The translations under genes and the position numbers were made by a program. The notes below the pieces were generated by a model. It saw only the letters and a program-made list of their open reading frames with translations. It searched no databases and was not told where the DNA came from. From Asparagopsis taxiformis (taxonomy: Eukaryota; Rhodophyta; Florideophyceae; Bonnemaisoniales; Bonnemaisoniaceae): a DNA stretch of 64,000 bases. Of this stretch, positions 9,937-20,638 are shown piece after piece. The stretch lies in contig JALQPE010002813.1 in assembly GCA_030407315.1 (NCBI GenBank), positions 29,991-93,990 of the forward strand, given 5' to 3'. Within the stretch, counting starts at the first letter, position 1, and each line of letters begins with the position of its first letter.

Positions 9937-11842
9937 AAAGCAAATTTTCTACTATTTAGCGCTCGGCCGGATTAAGTTCCCCCGTATGGGCCAGTCGATG
10001 AGGACCTATGGTCTTCCAAGCACCAAGTTCTCTAACGGGGAAGTTTACAGTGTGAGTTTTGAGGCAGGACCCTCCACGTGTGCCTCGTGGGCAGCTGGGC
10101 AGTTTGCGTGCCTGGCGTATCCTGAACTAGGAATTAGCCAACCACGTGGTAGCACGTGTGTGAATTGGGTGAGCCAAAAATAACTGCTACATAGACTTGC
10201 AATCTAACTACAGTGGACATGACCGCTTCCTTTTCTACAGTATTTCACTTCACTTTGTTTCGCTTTCATTATTCTTGTGCGGTATTTTCACTCCAGAATA
10301 CAGCACAACTTTTGATGGAAAGCGAGCTACCAAGGTCAATTGACCTTAAATTTTATCTGACAAAACTTCACGTGGCGGTAATTGTGTATGAGGAATCCTG
10401 AGCAATCACGAAATCTTATTAGGCCGAAACACTATATTCTGGAGACTTGGTTTGTATTTCAAGCTCTGTCAGAATCCTTATCAGTATTACATGTGAAGCT
10501 TGGACTCGGAATGTGTGCATGCATGGCTGATCTTGCCCGTTTCCTGTTCATCACATCCAGAAAGGGGTTACTAGACACAGGGAGCGCAGTCGGCTCTTCA
10601 GACTGCAGAGCTATATTGCGCAAAGGAAATGAATGCAGCAAAGAATAAGCTGCAGTCGCATGTGGAGGGAGACGCGATATTTCGATTCCAACTAGAAACT
10701 GGTTTGTTGGACGACCGTTGCATCTCGCCCGAACTCTATAAGTTGGGAATATCGCCGACTTGGTCTATTGCAATGATCCTAAGGGCATGTCTCTTCGAGA
10801 AGCCAAACTGCAATATTTGTCGTTTGTAAATTTCATCGCATGGCAGAAACCCTAGATGGTAACTTTGTCCAAATCTGTCCAGACTGTGATAGATCTTGCT
10901 GCACGCCTGGCCAATGTGTCGGCATGTTGTGGGCCATTTCCTGTACACCACGCAGCGAGTTTTGGCCCGAAAGGATGTGTATTATGAAAATTTCATGCGG
11001 AGATATGAACAGATCTCATTACATCGCTGACGAAAGTCTCGAAAGCCGTGTCATGGCTCGGCCCACATCACTTGTCACTAGCGTTAGAATATTGCGCATC
11101 GACCAATCAGTTTCAAACTAATCTGCCAGCAATATTTCGTCAGGAGGAGCGCCGTCGAGATGTAATAAATAAGTGTCCCGCAAAACATTTATCACGTGTG
11201 ACAACCGCCATTAGAGATCCCGGAAAGACGCACTCGGCCTGCCAAGCGAGCGAGCGTTTTCCGCTGCGATGTACGTCGCTCATCCGTGTCCGTGTCTCGG
11301 CCATTCTGCACCCGACTGTGAGCTGCTCTTCGAAGACGGTGCTTCCGACTGAAACGGGTTTGCGTGGGAAAAACGCGCTGCACGCCGTAAAGTTCATGGA
11401 TTGCTGTACGATCATCGGTGTCACTCGCAGATATGAAAGATATTCCGTGCTCGCGACTATGCACAAATTCAACAGTCCCATCAGCTGTCATACTTGGTAA
11501 CAGTTGCGGAGCGTCACATGTGCTTCCTCGATGTCCAGTAATCGCTTTGGACTTGTCCGTTTCCCGCTCAGCGAGCGAAGCATATTTCTTCCTTTCAAAC
11601 ATAACAGTTTCTTTGAGCGCTTCTGATCGTCATCTTTCTTGTCACGTTACGTTACTTCATTACCACCATGCCCCTCGATCTTATTGGTCGATAATGCATC
11701 AATTATGTTGTCACTAACATCATTTTCCCTTCATGACATACAGACTTCATCATAAAACCCTGCATACTCCTTTCTGCCTCTGTTCATAACCTCACCCAAT
11801 GTCCAGTCCTCTCCCATCCCGTCAGCATCCAACACATCCGTC
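9937..11842. other. no gene recognised
   Basis: Overlapping ORFs of 93-150 codons on both strands (for example 11048-11500 plus and 11192-11602 minus) show no domain, and their composition does not favour one strand. The last ~200 bp before 11843 is likely promoter and leader of the zinc-finger gene; no clear TATA box is seen. Confidence 0.4.
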
Positions 11843-14113
11843 ATGAAACCCTGCGACGACATCCATGTCCCTCAACAAGATCCAATCCCCCCTAACTTTT
11901 CCTGGCAATTCATCTGGTCCTTCTTCTTGCGCATCCCGGCCGCTCGCAATTGGCTTTTCCAGTCCAACCCGCCTCCAGTCTCCCAGACTGTCAACTCCCT
12001 CCTCTCCGATCCCCTGCTCGTTGGATACGTCTTCGGCGATATCCAGAGGCCACAGGGCCCATATCCGGACATTGGTGACCTCCAGTGCCTACATCATAGA
12101 TCCGGCGACACATTACTCGCCGTTCATTACGGATATCAAAATATCCAACCGATAGTACCGATGCTGCATGAGCTCTCAGCTGACCCAATTCTTACCAACC
12201 CCAAAGTCACAGTCAGACGATCAGCGAAACAGCGCATTTCGTTGCTTGACGCTTACTACTTCCTTTCCATTGAATTCAGCTGGCTTGAATCGGGTGTTTT
12301 ATATGTTGCCACTTATGTTCATCCCATTACCACATCTCTCGGTTCCAATATTTCACCGTCTTTTATCAGTTTTGTGACAGACAAAACGTTTGCCCCGGCA
12401 ACTGCTAGGAGGCTAACACACATTCAACAGCGATTTGAATTGTATGGAGAAACTCCAGGAAATCCGCTCCCAGAAGACTTTCTTGACCCTCCCGATGACT
12501 GTTACATTTCTTCCGCAATCGAACCGAACAACTTATCGCACTATTCTGCGATAATCAATTCGCAGGATGATCCATCTTCGCTCAAACAATTCACAGTTGT
12601 ACAACACTTTCAATCATTAACCAACGTTTCCGCAGCTGCTCAGCTGTCCAAGCGACCGAGGTCATCCAGTAATATCAGCCAACTCCCACGGCTCGAACCG
12701 GGCGCTCTGAAACTGTGGAGTGAATTCACAAATATGGCCACAGCCTCTAGGCGTAACACCATTTACCACGCAAACATGTACAAGAGATTTGGTGGTAGCC
12801 ACGCACGGCCTATAATGTTGATCAAGCGTACAGCAAAATGTACACTGCTTTCCGCAACTGGTCTCACCGCTCGAGGTAGAATACAACGCCTCTGTTCTCA
12901 ACTCGGAATCGCCGCATCTTCCCCCTTACTCGACGGCCATGTGCAGCACTTTTTCGATGACGACGACGACAATGATCATGACCCATTCAGTTTATTCAAT
13001 TACAACGCTCAATCACTCCAGTTCTTCGATCTCCCTACCCTCCCCGATCAAGTCGTTCTCGACCAGGACAATTCCTCCAATGTTATCCCGTTCTGTGACG
13101 ACACAGACTACTACGTACTCGACCCTCTCATACAACTACCCACCAATCACCCCAATACACCTCCCTCATCCCATATAACACTTCATGACATACCAATCCA
13201 TGTCACCGAAAACTATGGCCTAGCTACTCCGACTCATCCTCCACACATCCAAACATTCCAGACTTCCCATCCCATCCCACTCAATCCGCCTACTCCACCA
13301 CCTTCATATATTCATGAAATACACACCGTGCCACCCAGCAACACACAGCAGCGCTTAAATCTGCAATTGCCTAAGCGACAGCGGCATTCACACACCGCTG
13401 CTCGTCTGCCACCCACTACCCCAGAACACCTAGAGCATCAACCAATTACGCCCCCACGAGCAAAGCCACAACACGACCAGAGCCCATGGCCGTACAATGC
13501 ACCATCAAAGGTTCTTGCATCTCCACTCTACACGATACCCTCACGGCTGGCATCATCGTCACACGCGGCGTCATCTAGCGGCAACATCGCTAGTACAAAC
13601 ATTCCACACCAGTTACCTTTCATTGACCTCAACGCTAGCAGCACCGCAACAACAGGGCTGGAATCCGAGCATCACACAGCAGGGCCATCGTCACAAACTG
13701 ATGGCTCTGCATTCACTTCATCCACAGCGACGGACAGACAAAACATGGCGTGGGTATGCAGTCATTGCGGCATGCTCATACGCGGCAAGAAAGGCAACTT
13801 GAACAGACATATCGCAAACAAGCATAACCAGATCCGAAACTTCCAATGCCAGGAGGCGAATTGCGGTCGCAGATTCCAAACACGTCTCAACCTCGTCCGT
13901 CATCAGCAGGCGGTACATATCGGGAGGCCGTTTGCATGCGCTGAATGTCCGAGGACGTTCAAGTCCGAGATGGATCTAACGTCGCATGTTCAGTCGGCGC
14001 ATGGCGCGAGGTCGAAGTTTGAATGCGAAGTTTGCGGGTCATGTTTCGGGCGGCGGAGTACGTTGAATCGTCATTTGACAAAGGTGCACAAGATTGAGTT
14101 GGAGAAATCGTGA
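11843..14113 (+). CDS. C2H2 zinc-finger protein, paralogue 1
   Basis: A 756-aa single-exon gene. Residues ~15-190 form an unknown conserved domain starting SWQFIWSFFLRIP and containing EFSWLESGVL. It is followed by a second conserved block (~290-370, LCSQLGIAASSPLLDG), an acidic run (FFDDDDDNDHD) and a Pro/Thr/His-rich linker with possible nuclear signals (SKRPRSSS, PKRQRHS). Four C2H2 fingers end the protein (~637-750): C-x2-C-x13-H-x4-H, C-x4-C-x12-H-x4-H, and two C-x2-C-x12-H-x4-H. AATAAA follows at 14124. Probably a nuclear DNA-binding protein, but the target and role are unknown. It is closest to the convergent gene at 14878-17145, with long near-identical stretches. Confidence 0.9.
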   Translation: MKPCDDIHVPQQDPIPPNFSWQFIWSFFLRIPAARNWLFQSNPPPVSQTVNSLLSDPLLVGYVFGDIQRPQGPYPDIGDLQCLHHRSGDTLLAVHYGYQNIQPIVPMLHELSADPILTNPKVTVRRSAKQRISLLDAYYFLSIEFSWLESGVLYVATYVHPITTSLGSNISPSFISFVTDKTFAPATARRLTHIQQRFELYGETPGNPLPEDFLDPPDDCYISSAIEPNNLSHYSAIINSQDDPSSLKQFTVVQHFQSLTNVSAAAQLSKRPRSSSNISQLPRLEPGALKLWSEFTNMATASRRNTIYHANMYKRFGGSHARPIMLIKRTAKCTLLSATGLTARGRIQRLCSQLGIAASSPLLDGHVQHFFDDDDDNDHDPFSLFNYNAQSLQFFDLPTLPDQVVLDQDNSSNVIPFCDDTDYYVLDPLIQLPTNHPNTPPSSHITLHDIPIHVTENYGLATPTHPPHIQTFQTSHPIPLNPPTPPPSYIHEIHTVPPSNTQQRLNLQLPKRQRHSHTAARLPPTTPEHLEHQPITPPRAKPQHDQSPWPYNAPSKVLASPLYTIPSRLASSSHAASSSGNIASTNIPHQLPFIDLNASSTATTGLESEHHTAGPSSQTDGSAFTSSTATDRQNMAWVCSHCGMLIRGKKGNLNRHIANKHNQIRNFQCQEANCGRRFQTRLNLVRHQQAVHIGRPFACAECPRTFKSEMDLTSHVQSAHGARSKFECEVCGSCFGRRSTLNRHLTKVHKIELEKS

Positions 14114-14123
14114 TTGGAATGAG

Positions 14124-14129
14124 AATAAA
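14124..14129 (+). terminator. poly(A) signal of zinc-finger gene 1
   Basis: AATAAA, 11 bp after the stop codon. The matching TTTATT at 14862-14867 serves the convergent gene 2. Confidence 0.6.
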
Positions 14130-14861
14130 TGGTACTGGCGGATCTTGCGAACGGGGAGATCGAATGAGATCGGGGGAAATGCCATTAGAGACGAATACGG
14201 AATGAGGCGGACACCGTCCTACAGAATAGTCTAGAATACTTGCAGGAGGCATCGGTCATTTTTTCGCAGTAAGGTGTGGAATGCACGGCACAGAAGAGCA
14301 CAACTCGATTGATCTTCGGGCTCCAACTTTTGGTTGCCAACAACTTACATCTTGCGTACAGCCTTGCAACAGTTCGTCCAGAAGACGTTAGCAGTACTGT
14401 GACTCACGGTCCGGCCGCAAGACGGGCTGTACGATGTGCTCCAATGTTCATAAGACAAGTGTCTGTAACTATATGATATCTTCGGACAGCGCATGATCTC
14501 TTGACTACGTTGTACACGCATTCCAACCTTCATTTTTTTAAACATTAAAATATAAATTCGAAAAACGGGGAGTATTTTGGCTACGCCACGTAACGAAGCA
14601 GGCCCGACACACCGCAGACGGCGGTAGACAGTCGTGGGACGGAAGGCGGTCCGCAATCCGTCCCACGACTGTCCACTGTGGCCCTGCTGGGCCATGCCTC
14701 CTCTGGGGGTCTACTTTGCCGCTGCCTCGGTCTCTGGTGTCAATTCCACACCACCGTGTGATGGGTCCTCCTCCGGCAGTCCAACGCATCTGACGTACTT
14801 CTGAAACCACTACATCTATCTCGTTGCATGTCTCACATCTACAATTCATCCACAAACATCA
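14130..14861. other. spacer between convergent zinc-finger genes, with hairpin
   Basis: No gene. Arms 14627-14643 and 14657-14673 (gacagtcgtgggacgga and its exact complement) form a 17-bp stem with a 13-nt loop. It lies near the symmetry centre of the inverted gene pair. Confidence 0.6.
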
Positions 14862-14877
14862 TTTATTCTCATCCCAA

Positions 14878-17145
14878 TCACGATTTCTCCGACCCAATCT
14901 TGTGCACCTTTGTCAAATGACGTTTCAACGTACTCCGCCGCCCGAAACACGACCCGCAAACTTCGCATTCTAATTTCTCTGATGCAACGCCGTGTGCCGA
15001 TTGCACATGCCACGTTAGATCCATCTCAGACTTGAACGTCCTCGGGCATTCGGCGCATGCAAACGGCCTCCCGAGATGCACCGCCTGTTGATGACGGACG
15101 AGGTTGAGACGTGTTTGGAATCTGCGACCGCAATTCGCCTCCTGGCATTGGAAGTTTCGGAGTTGGTCATGCTTGTTTGCGATATGTCTGTTCAAGTTGC
15201 CTTTCTTGCCGCGGATGAGCATGCCACATTGATTGCATACCCATGCTTTCGTTGACGTTTTCGTCGCTGATGATGAAGTGAACTCAGTTTGGCCAGCTTG
15301 TGCGTTGGTTTGTGAGGATGGCCCTGCTGTAAGATGCTCTGATTCTATTCTTGTCGTTACAGTGCTGCGGCCGTGTGGAATGTTTGTACTAGCGATGTTG
15401 CCGCTAGATGACGCTGCGTGTGACGATGATGCCGGCCGTGAGGGTATCGTGTAGAGTGGAGATGCAAGAACCTTTGATGGTGCATTGTACGGCCATGGGT
15501 TCTGGTCGTGTTGTGAGTTTGCTCGTGGGGGCGTAATTGGTCGATGCTCTAGGTGTTCTGGGGTAGTGGGTGGTAAGTGAGCAGCGGTATCTGAATTTCG
15601 CTGTCGTTTGGGCAATTGCAGATGTGAGCGCTGCTGTGTGTTGCTGGGTGGCACGGTGTGTATTTCATGAGTATATGAAGGTGGTGGTGGAGTAGGCGGA
15701 TTGAGTGGGATGGGATGGGAAGTCTGGAATGTTTGGATGTGTGGAGGATGAGTCGGAGTAGCTAGGCCATAGTTTTCGGTGACATGGATTGGTATGTCAT
15801 GAAGTGTTATATGGGATGAGGGAGGTGTATTGGGGTGATTGGTGGGTAGTTGTGTGGGAGGGTCGAGTGCGTAGTAGTCTGTGTCGTCACAGAACGGGAT
15901 AACATTGGAGGAATTGTCCTGGCCGAGAACGACTTGATTGGGGAGGGCAGGGAGATCGAAGAACTGGAGTGATTGAGCGTTGTAATTGAATAAACTGAAT
16001 GGGTCATGATCATTGTCGTCGTCGTCATCGAAAAAGTGCTGCACATGGCCGTCGAGTAAGGGGGAAGATGCAGTGATTCCGAGTTGAGAACACAGGCGTT
16101 GTATATTTCCTCGAGCGTTGAGCCCTATTGCAGAAAGGAATGTAATTTTCGTAACACGCTTGATCAACTCAATAGGCGGTACGTATCTGCCACCGAAATT
16201 TTTGTATAAGTATCCGTAGAACACACCGTCGCGCCTAGACGTGGTGGCTGTTTGCATGTATGCGTGCCACAGTGCGGCGGTGCCCTTCTCGAGCCTTGAG
16301 AGTACAGCGGTATTACTGGATGACCTAGGTCGCTTGGACAGTTGAGCAGCTGCGGAAACGTTGGTTGATGGTTGAAAGTGTTGTACAACTGTGGATTGTG
16401 TGTGCGAAGAGGGATGGCCCTGCGAGTTGACAACCGCAGAATAGCGTGAGATATTGGAGGGTTCATATGCGAAATATGTATAGCAATTATCGGGAGGGTC
16501 AAGAAAGTCTTCTGGGAGCGGATTGCCTAGAGTTTCTCCATGTAGTTCAAAGCGCTGTTGGATGTGTGTTAGCCTCGAAGCAGTTGCCGGAGCAAAGGTC
16601 TTGTGAGTAATATAGTTGGCAAAAATGGTTCGGGCTTGTGCAGAGTCCTGTGGTTGAGTGATATAATGAATGTTTGTGCAGATATGTAACACACCAGATT
16701 CAAGCCAGCTGAATTCAATGGAAAGGATGTACTCTGCATTTGAATGTGTGATGCGCTGCTTCGCTGATCGTCTGACAGTAACTTTGGGGTTCAAGAGGAT
16801 CGGGTCGGATGAGATCTCATACAGCATGGGGATCATCGGCTGGACATTGTGATATCCATAATGGACAGCGAGTATTGTTTCTCCGCATTTTTGATGGATG
16901 CAGATGAGGTCACCGATATCCGGATATGGGCCTTGGGGCCTCTGGATATCACCAAAGATATATCCGACGAGCAGGGGGTCGGAGAGGAGGGAGTTGACAG
17001 TTTGGGAGATTGGGGGCGTGTTGGATTGAAAGAGCCAATTGCGAGCGGCTGGGATGCGCAAGAAGAAGGACCAGATGAATTGCCAGGAAGAGATATGCGG
17101 GTGCTGGTGATACTGAGGGGCTGGGATGGTATTTGGGATAGACAT
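14878..17145 (-). CDS. C2H2 zinc-finger protein, paralogue 2
   Basis: A 755-aa single-exon gene starting at ATG 17145. It has the same layout as paralogue 1: the SWQFIWSFFLRIPAARNW domain near the N-terminus, the acidic run, the Pro-rich linker, and four C2H2 fingers from about residue 635 to the end. The middle of the protein is almost identical to paralogue 1, while residues ~105-200 and ~285-330 differ more. Tail-to-tail with paralogue 1, making a ~5.3-kb inverted duplication. TTTATT (poly(A) signal on the minus strand) is at 14862-14867. Function unknown; likely nuclear and DNA-binding. Confidence 0.9.
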   Translation of the reverse strand: MSIPNTIPAPQYHQHPHISSWQFIWSFFLRIPAARNWLFQSNTPPISQTVNSLLSDPLLVGYIFGDIQRPQGPYPDIGDLICIHQKCGETILAVHYGYHNVQPMIPMLYEISSDPILLNPKVTVRRSAKQRITHSNAEYILSIEFSWLESGVLHICTNIHYITQPQDSAQARTIFANYITHKTFAPATASRLTHIQQRFELHGETLGNPLPEDFLDPPDNCYTYFAYEPSNISRYSAVVNSQGHPSSHTQSTVVQHFQPSTNVSAAAQLSKRPRSSSNTAVLSRLEKGTAALWHAYMQTATTSRRDGVFYGYLYKNFGGRYVPPIELIKRVTKITFLSAIGLNARGNIQRLCSQLGITASSPLLDGHVQHFFDDDDDNDHDPFSLFNYNAQSLQFFDLPALPNQVVLGQDNSSNVIPFCDDTDYYALDPPTQLPTNHPNTPPSSHITLHDIPIHVTENYGLATPTHPPHIQTFQTSHPIPLNPPTPPPPSYTHEIHTVPPSNTQQRSHLQLPKRQRNSDTAAHLPPTTPEHLEHRPITPPRANSQHDQNPWPYNAPSKVLASPLYTIPSRPASSSHAASSSGNIASTNIPHGRSTVTTRIESEHLTAGPSSQTNAQAGQTEFTSSSATKTSTKAWVCNQCGMLIRGKKGNLNRHIANKHDQLRNFQCQEANCGRRFQTRLNLVRHQQAVHLGRPFACAECPRTFKSEMDLTWHVQSAHGVASEKLECEVCGSCFGRRSTLKRHLTKVHKIGSEKS

Positions 17146-18529
17146 TTTGGACGTGGTAGTGTCTCAGGTTGCAGACGTGGACGAGGTGAGGAAGAAAGTT
17201 AGTTTGTAGTAATGCAATATGTTGCAAGTCGATTTACTTTCATATCGCTCGAAAAGTTGGAAATGTACAGTAGTATCAACAGTTATCTAGGGTTAACTTT
17301 GACGGGTCGTACATAGACATATGATTAAATGACAGCGTATGTTGAATTCACTTCGGGACTCGACCGCATTGCTGTCTCGGCATCCCGGCTGGAATGGCCA
17401 TCCCATGGCGACAACAATGTTGCCAGCTGGTAGCACATAAGAGGCTGATATTTTGAAGAGGGATCTGACCTAATTTCGGAATAAGGCACGATCGAAGTTT
17501 GTTTGTTTCAAAGAAACATATCACACTAGATAACAACAATGGAGCCGGGACGTGTGAGGGCCACGTGCCGCTGGTTTCACCGAGTCTGGCCTCTTGCAGA
17601 GAATTCCTTAGCATGGAACAAGACGTACACGAAGTGATAGCGCAATGTAATTTATGGCCCTCTTCTATTGGAGCAATCATGCAAGTAGAACATATAGAGC
17701 GCAGAAATAGAAAGTCCCCTGGATGTATCACGTATATTGACTGGAGTGGCACAACAGGCGCAATGACATTCGTCGTGACGAAAGATACGTAACCCTTTAC
17801 ATGTTCAAGGAGGTTGACCGGTCACGCAGTTGGATATGTCGCAGATGAATGCGTGGAACTGTTGCACTGTTATGGTAAGTGCGGCATGAATCCCGAGTGC
17901 GTGATTTTCGCGAATCACAGGAGAAGAAACTTGATTATGCACAAGGACAATATTATAACTACAACGTCGTCTCGAGAACCCTAGGGAGAATAACTCGGAG
18001 AAAAAGAAATTGCCTATTTCGAGTGAGAAACATCCACTCGCCTAAAATGCTTCAAACGGGCCCGAACAAGCCATATGTCTCAGTATTACCTGAGTTACTA
18101 GAAATCGGAATCACGATTATATGACTTTTTATAATTTGTTGGGGACGCAGGTTACAGTGTAGCGGTTTGCATACGTGTACACGATGCTTACAAGGGGAAA
18201 GTCATCCAGTATCAATTTAACAAGTGTTAACAAATAAAATATAACTACAATTTTGAAATTACATGTTTTGCAATTACCAAACAAACCGTAACGGTAAACC
18301 TAGTGTCGGCAAACGCCAGCCCTCTCGTCGAGCGATCCGACCGCAGCAATGGACGGATGATGCCAGATGCATCCAAGTCGCGGCGAGCACTTCTCTTTCG
18401 CATGGACCAAACCCTGATCATTTCAACCGCCAAACTTGAAACCGTCGCCCACGCGCAGCATGTTCAGCGATTTCCCTTGCACACCAACGCCATGACTTAC
18501 CTTTAAATTGCGATCCATTTTCACCATAT
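17146..18529. other. no gene recognised
   Basis: Promoter side of paralogue 2, then about 1.2 kb with short ORFs only (up to 134 codons, on opposing strands around 17.35-17.79 kb). No motif recognised. Confidence 0.4.
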
Positions 18530-20638
18530 TCACGGCTTGTCCAACTTCAATTTGTGCACCTTCGTCATATGCCGGTTCAGCGTGCTGCGACGACCGAAGC
18601 ACGATCCGCACACTTCGCACTCGAATTTTTCAGACGCATCAGCAGCATGCGCCGAAAGTGTATGCGCTGTCAGATCGATCTCCGATTTGAACGTTCGAGG
18701 GCATTCGGCGCATGCGAACGGCCGTCCGAGATGTACCGCTTCGTGATGTCGCACCAGGTTGAGGCGCGTTTGAAACTTGCGTCCACAATTCGCCTCCTCG
18801 CATTGAAAGTTACGGATTTGCTCGTGCTTATTCGCGATATGTCTCTTCAAATTGCCTTTCTTTCCGCGAATCAACATCCCGCACTGATCGCATACCCATG
18901 CCATGTTCGCTTTGTCCTTCGCTGTCGATGAACTGGGCCCTGCTGAATCTGGTCGCGATGACATTCCTCCCGTCAGATGCTCCGACTCTAGTCGGGTTGT
19001 TGCAGTGCTGCTAGCGTTTATATCATTCTCTCTGATTCCACGACTGCTATTCGCGACTGTATATTTCGAGCTTGATGCCGTTTCCGGTTGTGATGAGGAC
19101 GCTGCATGCGAAGGCAGAACATAGAGCGGCGATGCGAGCACCTTTGAGGCTGTATTGTGTGTTTTTGTTCTCGGAGGCATCATGAGAAGATCCAGTACGT
19201 CGTCTTCGGACGGTTCCGGTGACGGTTGATGAGTAGGTCTGAAACTCCGCTGTCGTTTCGTTATTCGTGTTTCTGACCCCTGTTGCACATTGCGGTTAGA
19301 AACGTCCTGGACGCCGGTTGTGACAGAAACTGTGGGCGCAGGCACTCCATGTGTGATGGGGTTGTTACTGTCGAGTATCTGTAAATCTGTCTGGTCGCAG
19401 AAAGGAATCACATTAGCGTTTTCATATTCATCCGGAACGTCATGACTCTCTTCAGCAGTAACGTCGAATAACTGCAGACCTTGTCCATTGTGCGTGAATA
19501 AACTTTGCAGCTGATCTACGTCATCATCCTCGAAATATTGCTGCGCAGGAGCATCGAGCAATGGTGATGACGCAGCAATTCCAAGCTGAGAGCAGAGGCG
19601 TTGTATGCTGCCATGAGTGTTAAGGCCTGTCGTGGAAAGAAATGTGTAGTTGGCCATACGTCGAGTCAACTCAATAGGCTGCACATCTCTACCGCCAAAT
19701 CTCTTGTACAACCTTGCGTCGAAAATGCCGTTGCGCCTGGCGGCGGCTGTTGTATAAGTGAATGTTTTCCAGAGCGCCATAGTCCCCGCTTCGAGTGATG
19801 GCGCTGCGTTACGGGCTGTGGATGCGCGCGGCCTCTTCGCCAGTTGTGATTTCGCCGAATCGTTGGTCGAGGGCTGAAAATACTGCTCAACTGTGAATCT
19901 TGCGCGCGGGGAATTTCGTTGCGATTGAAGCATTACGGCTTGATGAAATGAATCGACAGGTTCAAATGTAGTATACGTGTAACAATCATCAGGCGGATCC
20001 AGAAAGTCGTTGGGCAAGGTCTTGCATGGCGTTTGTTCGTCAAACAGGTAGCTCTGTTGAATGCGCAAAAAGCGTTGAGCAGTTGCCGGGGCAAACGCCT
20101 TGAATGTAACATAGTCGAGAAAGGGTGGGCGTGTATCCAAAAGGTCATTCGGAGATGTGATAGGATGAACGCATGTCGAGACTAGCAGAACACCCGATTG
20201 GAGCCAGCTGAATTCCATGGCGAAAAAACAGTCGATGCCTTGGTACGAAATGCGTTTTCTCGCGGCTCGCCTGACGGTTACCTTGGGATTTTGCAAGAGC
20301 GGGTCATCTGAAATAAGATACAACATAGGAATGATCGGTTGGATGTTGTCGTAACCATAGTGGAGGGAGAGTATTTCATCGTCGGAAGTATGAAGCGGAC
20401 AGAGAAGATCACCGATGTCCGGATAGGGATTTTGCGGCCTGGCCACGTCACCGAAGATGTAGCCGACGAGGAGTGGGTTGGAGAGGAGGGAGTTGACAGT
20501 GTCTGAGATTGGAGGCGGGTCGGATTGGAAGAGCCAGTTGCGAATGGACGGTATGCGCATGGAAAAGGACCAGATGAACTGCCATGTTCGGTTGGACGGG
20601 TAGGAGGGCTCTATCGAAGAGTTTGTGAAAGTCGGCAT
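18530..20638 (-). CDS. C2H2 zinc-finger protein, paralogue 3
   Basis: A 702-aa single-exon gene (ATG at 20638), the shortest of the four. The N-terminal domain (TWQFIWSFSMRIPSIRNW, then EFSWLQSGVL) and the LCSQLGIAASSPLLD block are kept. The Pro-rich linker is about 50 residues shorter than in paralogues 1 and 2. Four fingers run from about residue 582: CDQC, CEEANC, CAEC and CEVC types, with the same finger helices (GNLKRH, LNLVRH, IDLTAH, STLNRH). Conserved helix residues suggest the family shares DNA specificity. It is head-to-head with paralogue 4 across a 1.5-kb spacer. Confidence 0.9.
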   Translation of the reverse strand: MPTFTNSSIEPSYPSNRTWQFIWSFSMRIPSIRNWLFQSDPPPISDTVNSLLSNPLLVGYIFGDVARPQNPYPDIGDLLCPLHTSDDEILSLHYGYDNIQPIIPMLYLISDDPLLQNPKVTVRRAARKRISYQGIDCFFAMEFSWLQSGVLLVSTCVHPITSPNDLLDTRPPFLDYVTFKAFAPATAQRFLRIQQSYLFDEQTPCKTLPNDFLDPPDDCYTYTTFEPVDSFHQAVMLQSQRNSPRARFTVEQYFQPSTNDSAKSQLAKRPRASTARNAAPSLEAGTMALWKTFTYTTAAARRNGIFDARLYKRFGGRDVQPIELTRRMANYTFLSTTGLNTHGSIQRLCSQLGIAASSPLLDAPAQQYFEDDDVDQLQSLFTHNGQGLQLFDVTAEESHDVPDEYENANVIPFCDQTDLQILDSNNPITHGVPAPTVSVTTGVQDVSNRNVQQGSETRITKRQRSFRPTHQPSPEPSEDDVLDLLMMPPRTKTHNTASKVLASPLYVLPSHAASSSQPETASSSKYTVANSSRGIRENDINASSTATTRLESEHLTGGMSSRPDSAGPSSSTAKDKANMAWVCDQCGMLIRGKKGNLKRHIANKHEQIRNFQCEEANCGRKFQTRLNLVRHHEAVHLGRPFACAECPRTFKSEIDLTAHTLSAHAADASEKFECEVCGSCFGRRSTLNRHMTKVHKLKLDKP

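Noticed and set aside
11048..11602. 150- and 136-codon ORFs upstream of zinc-finger gene 1
   Set aside because: Opposite strands, no domain, no conservation evidence in the window.
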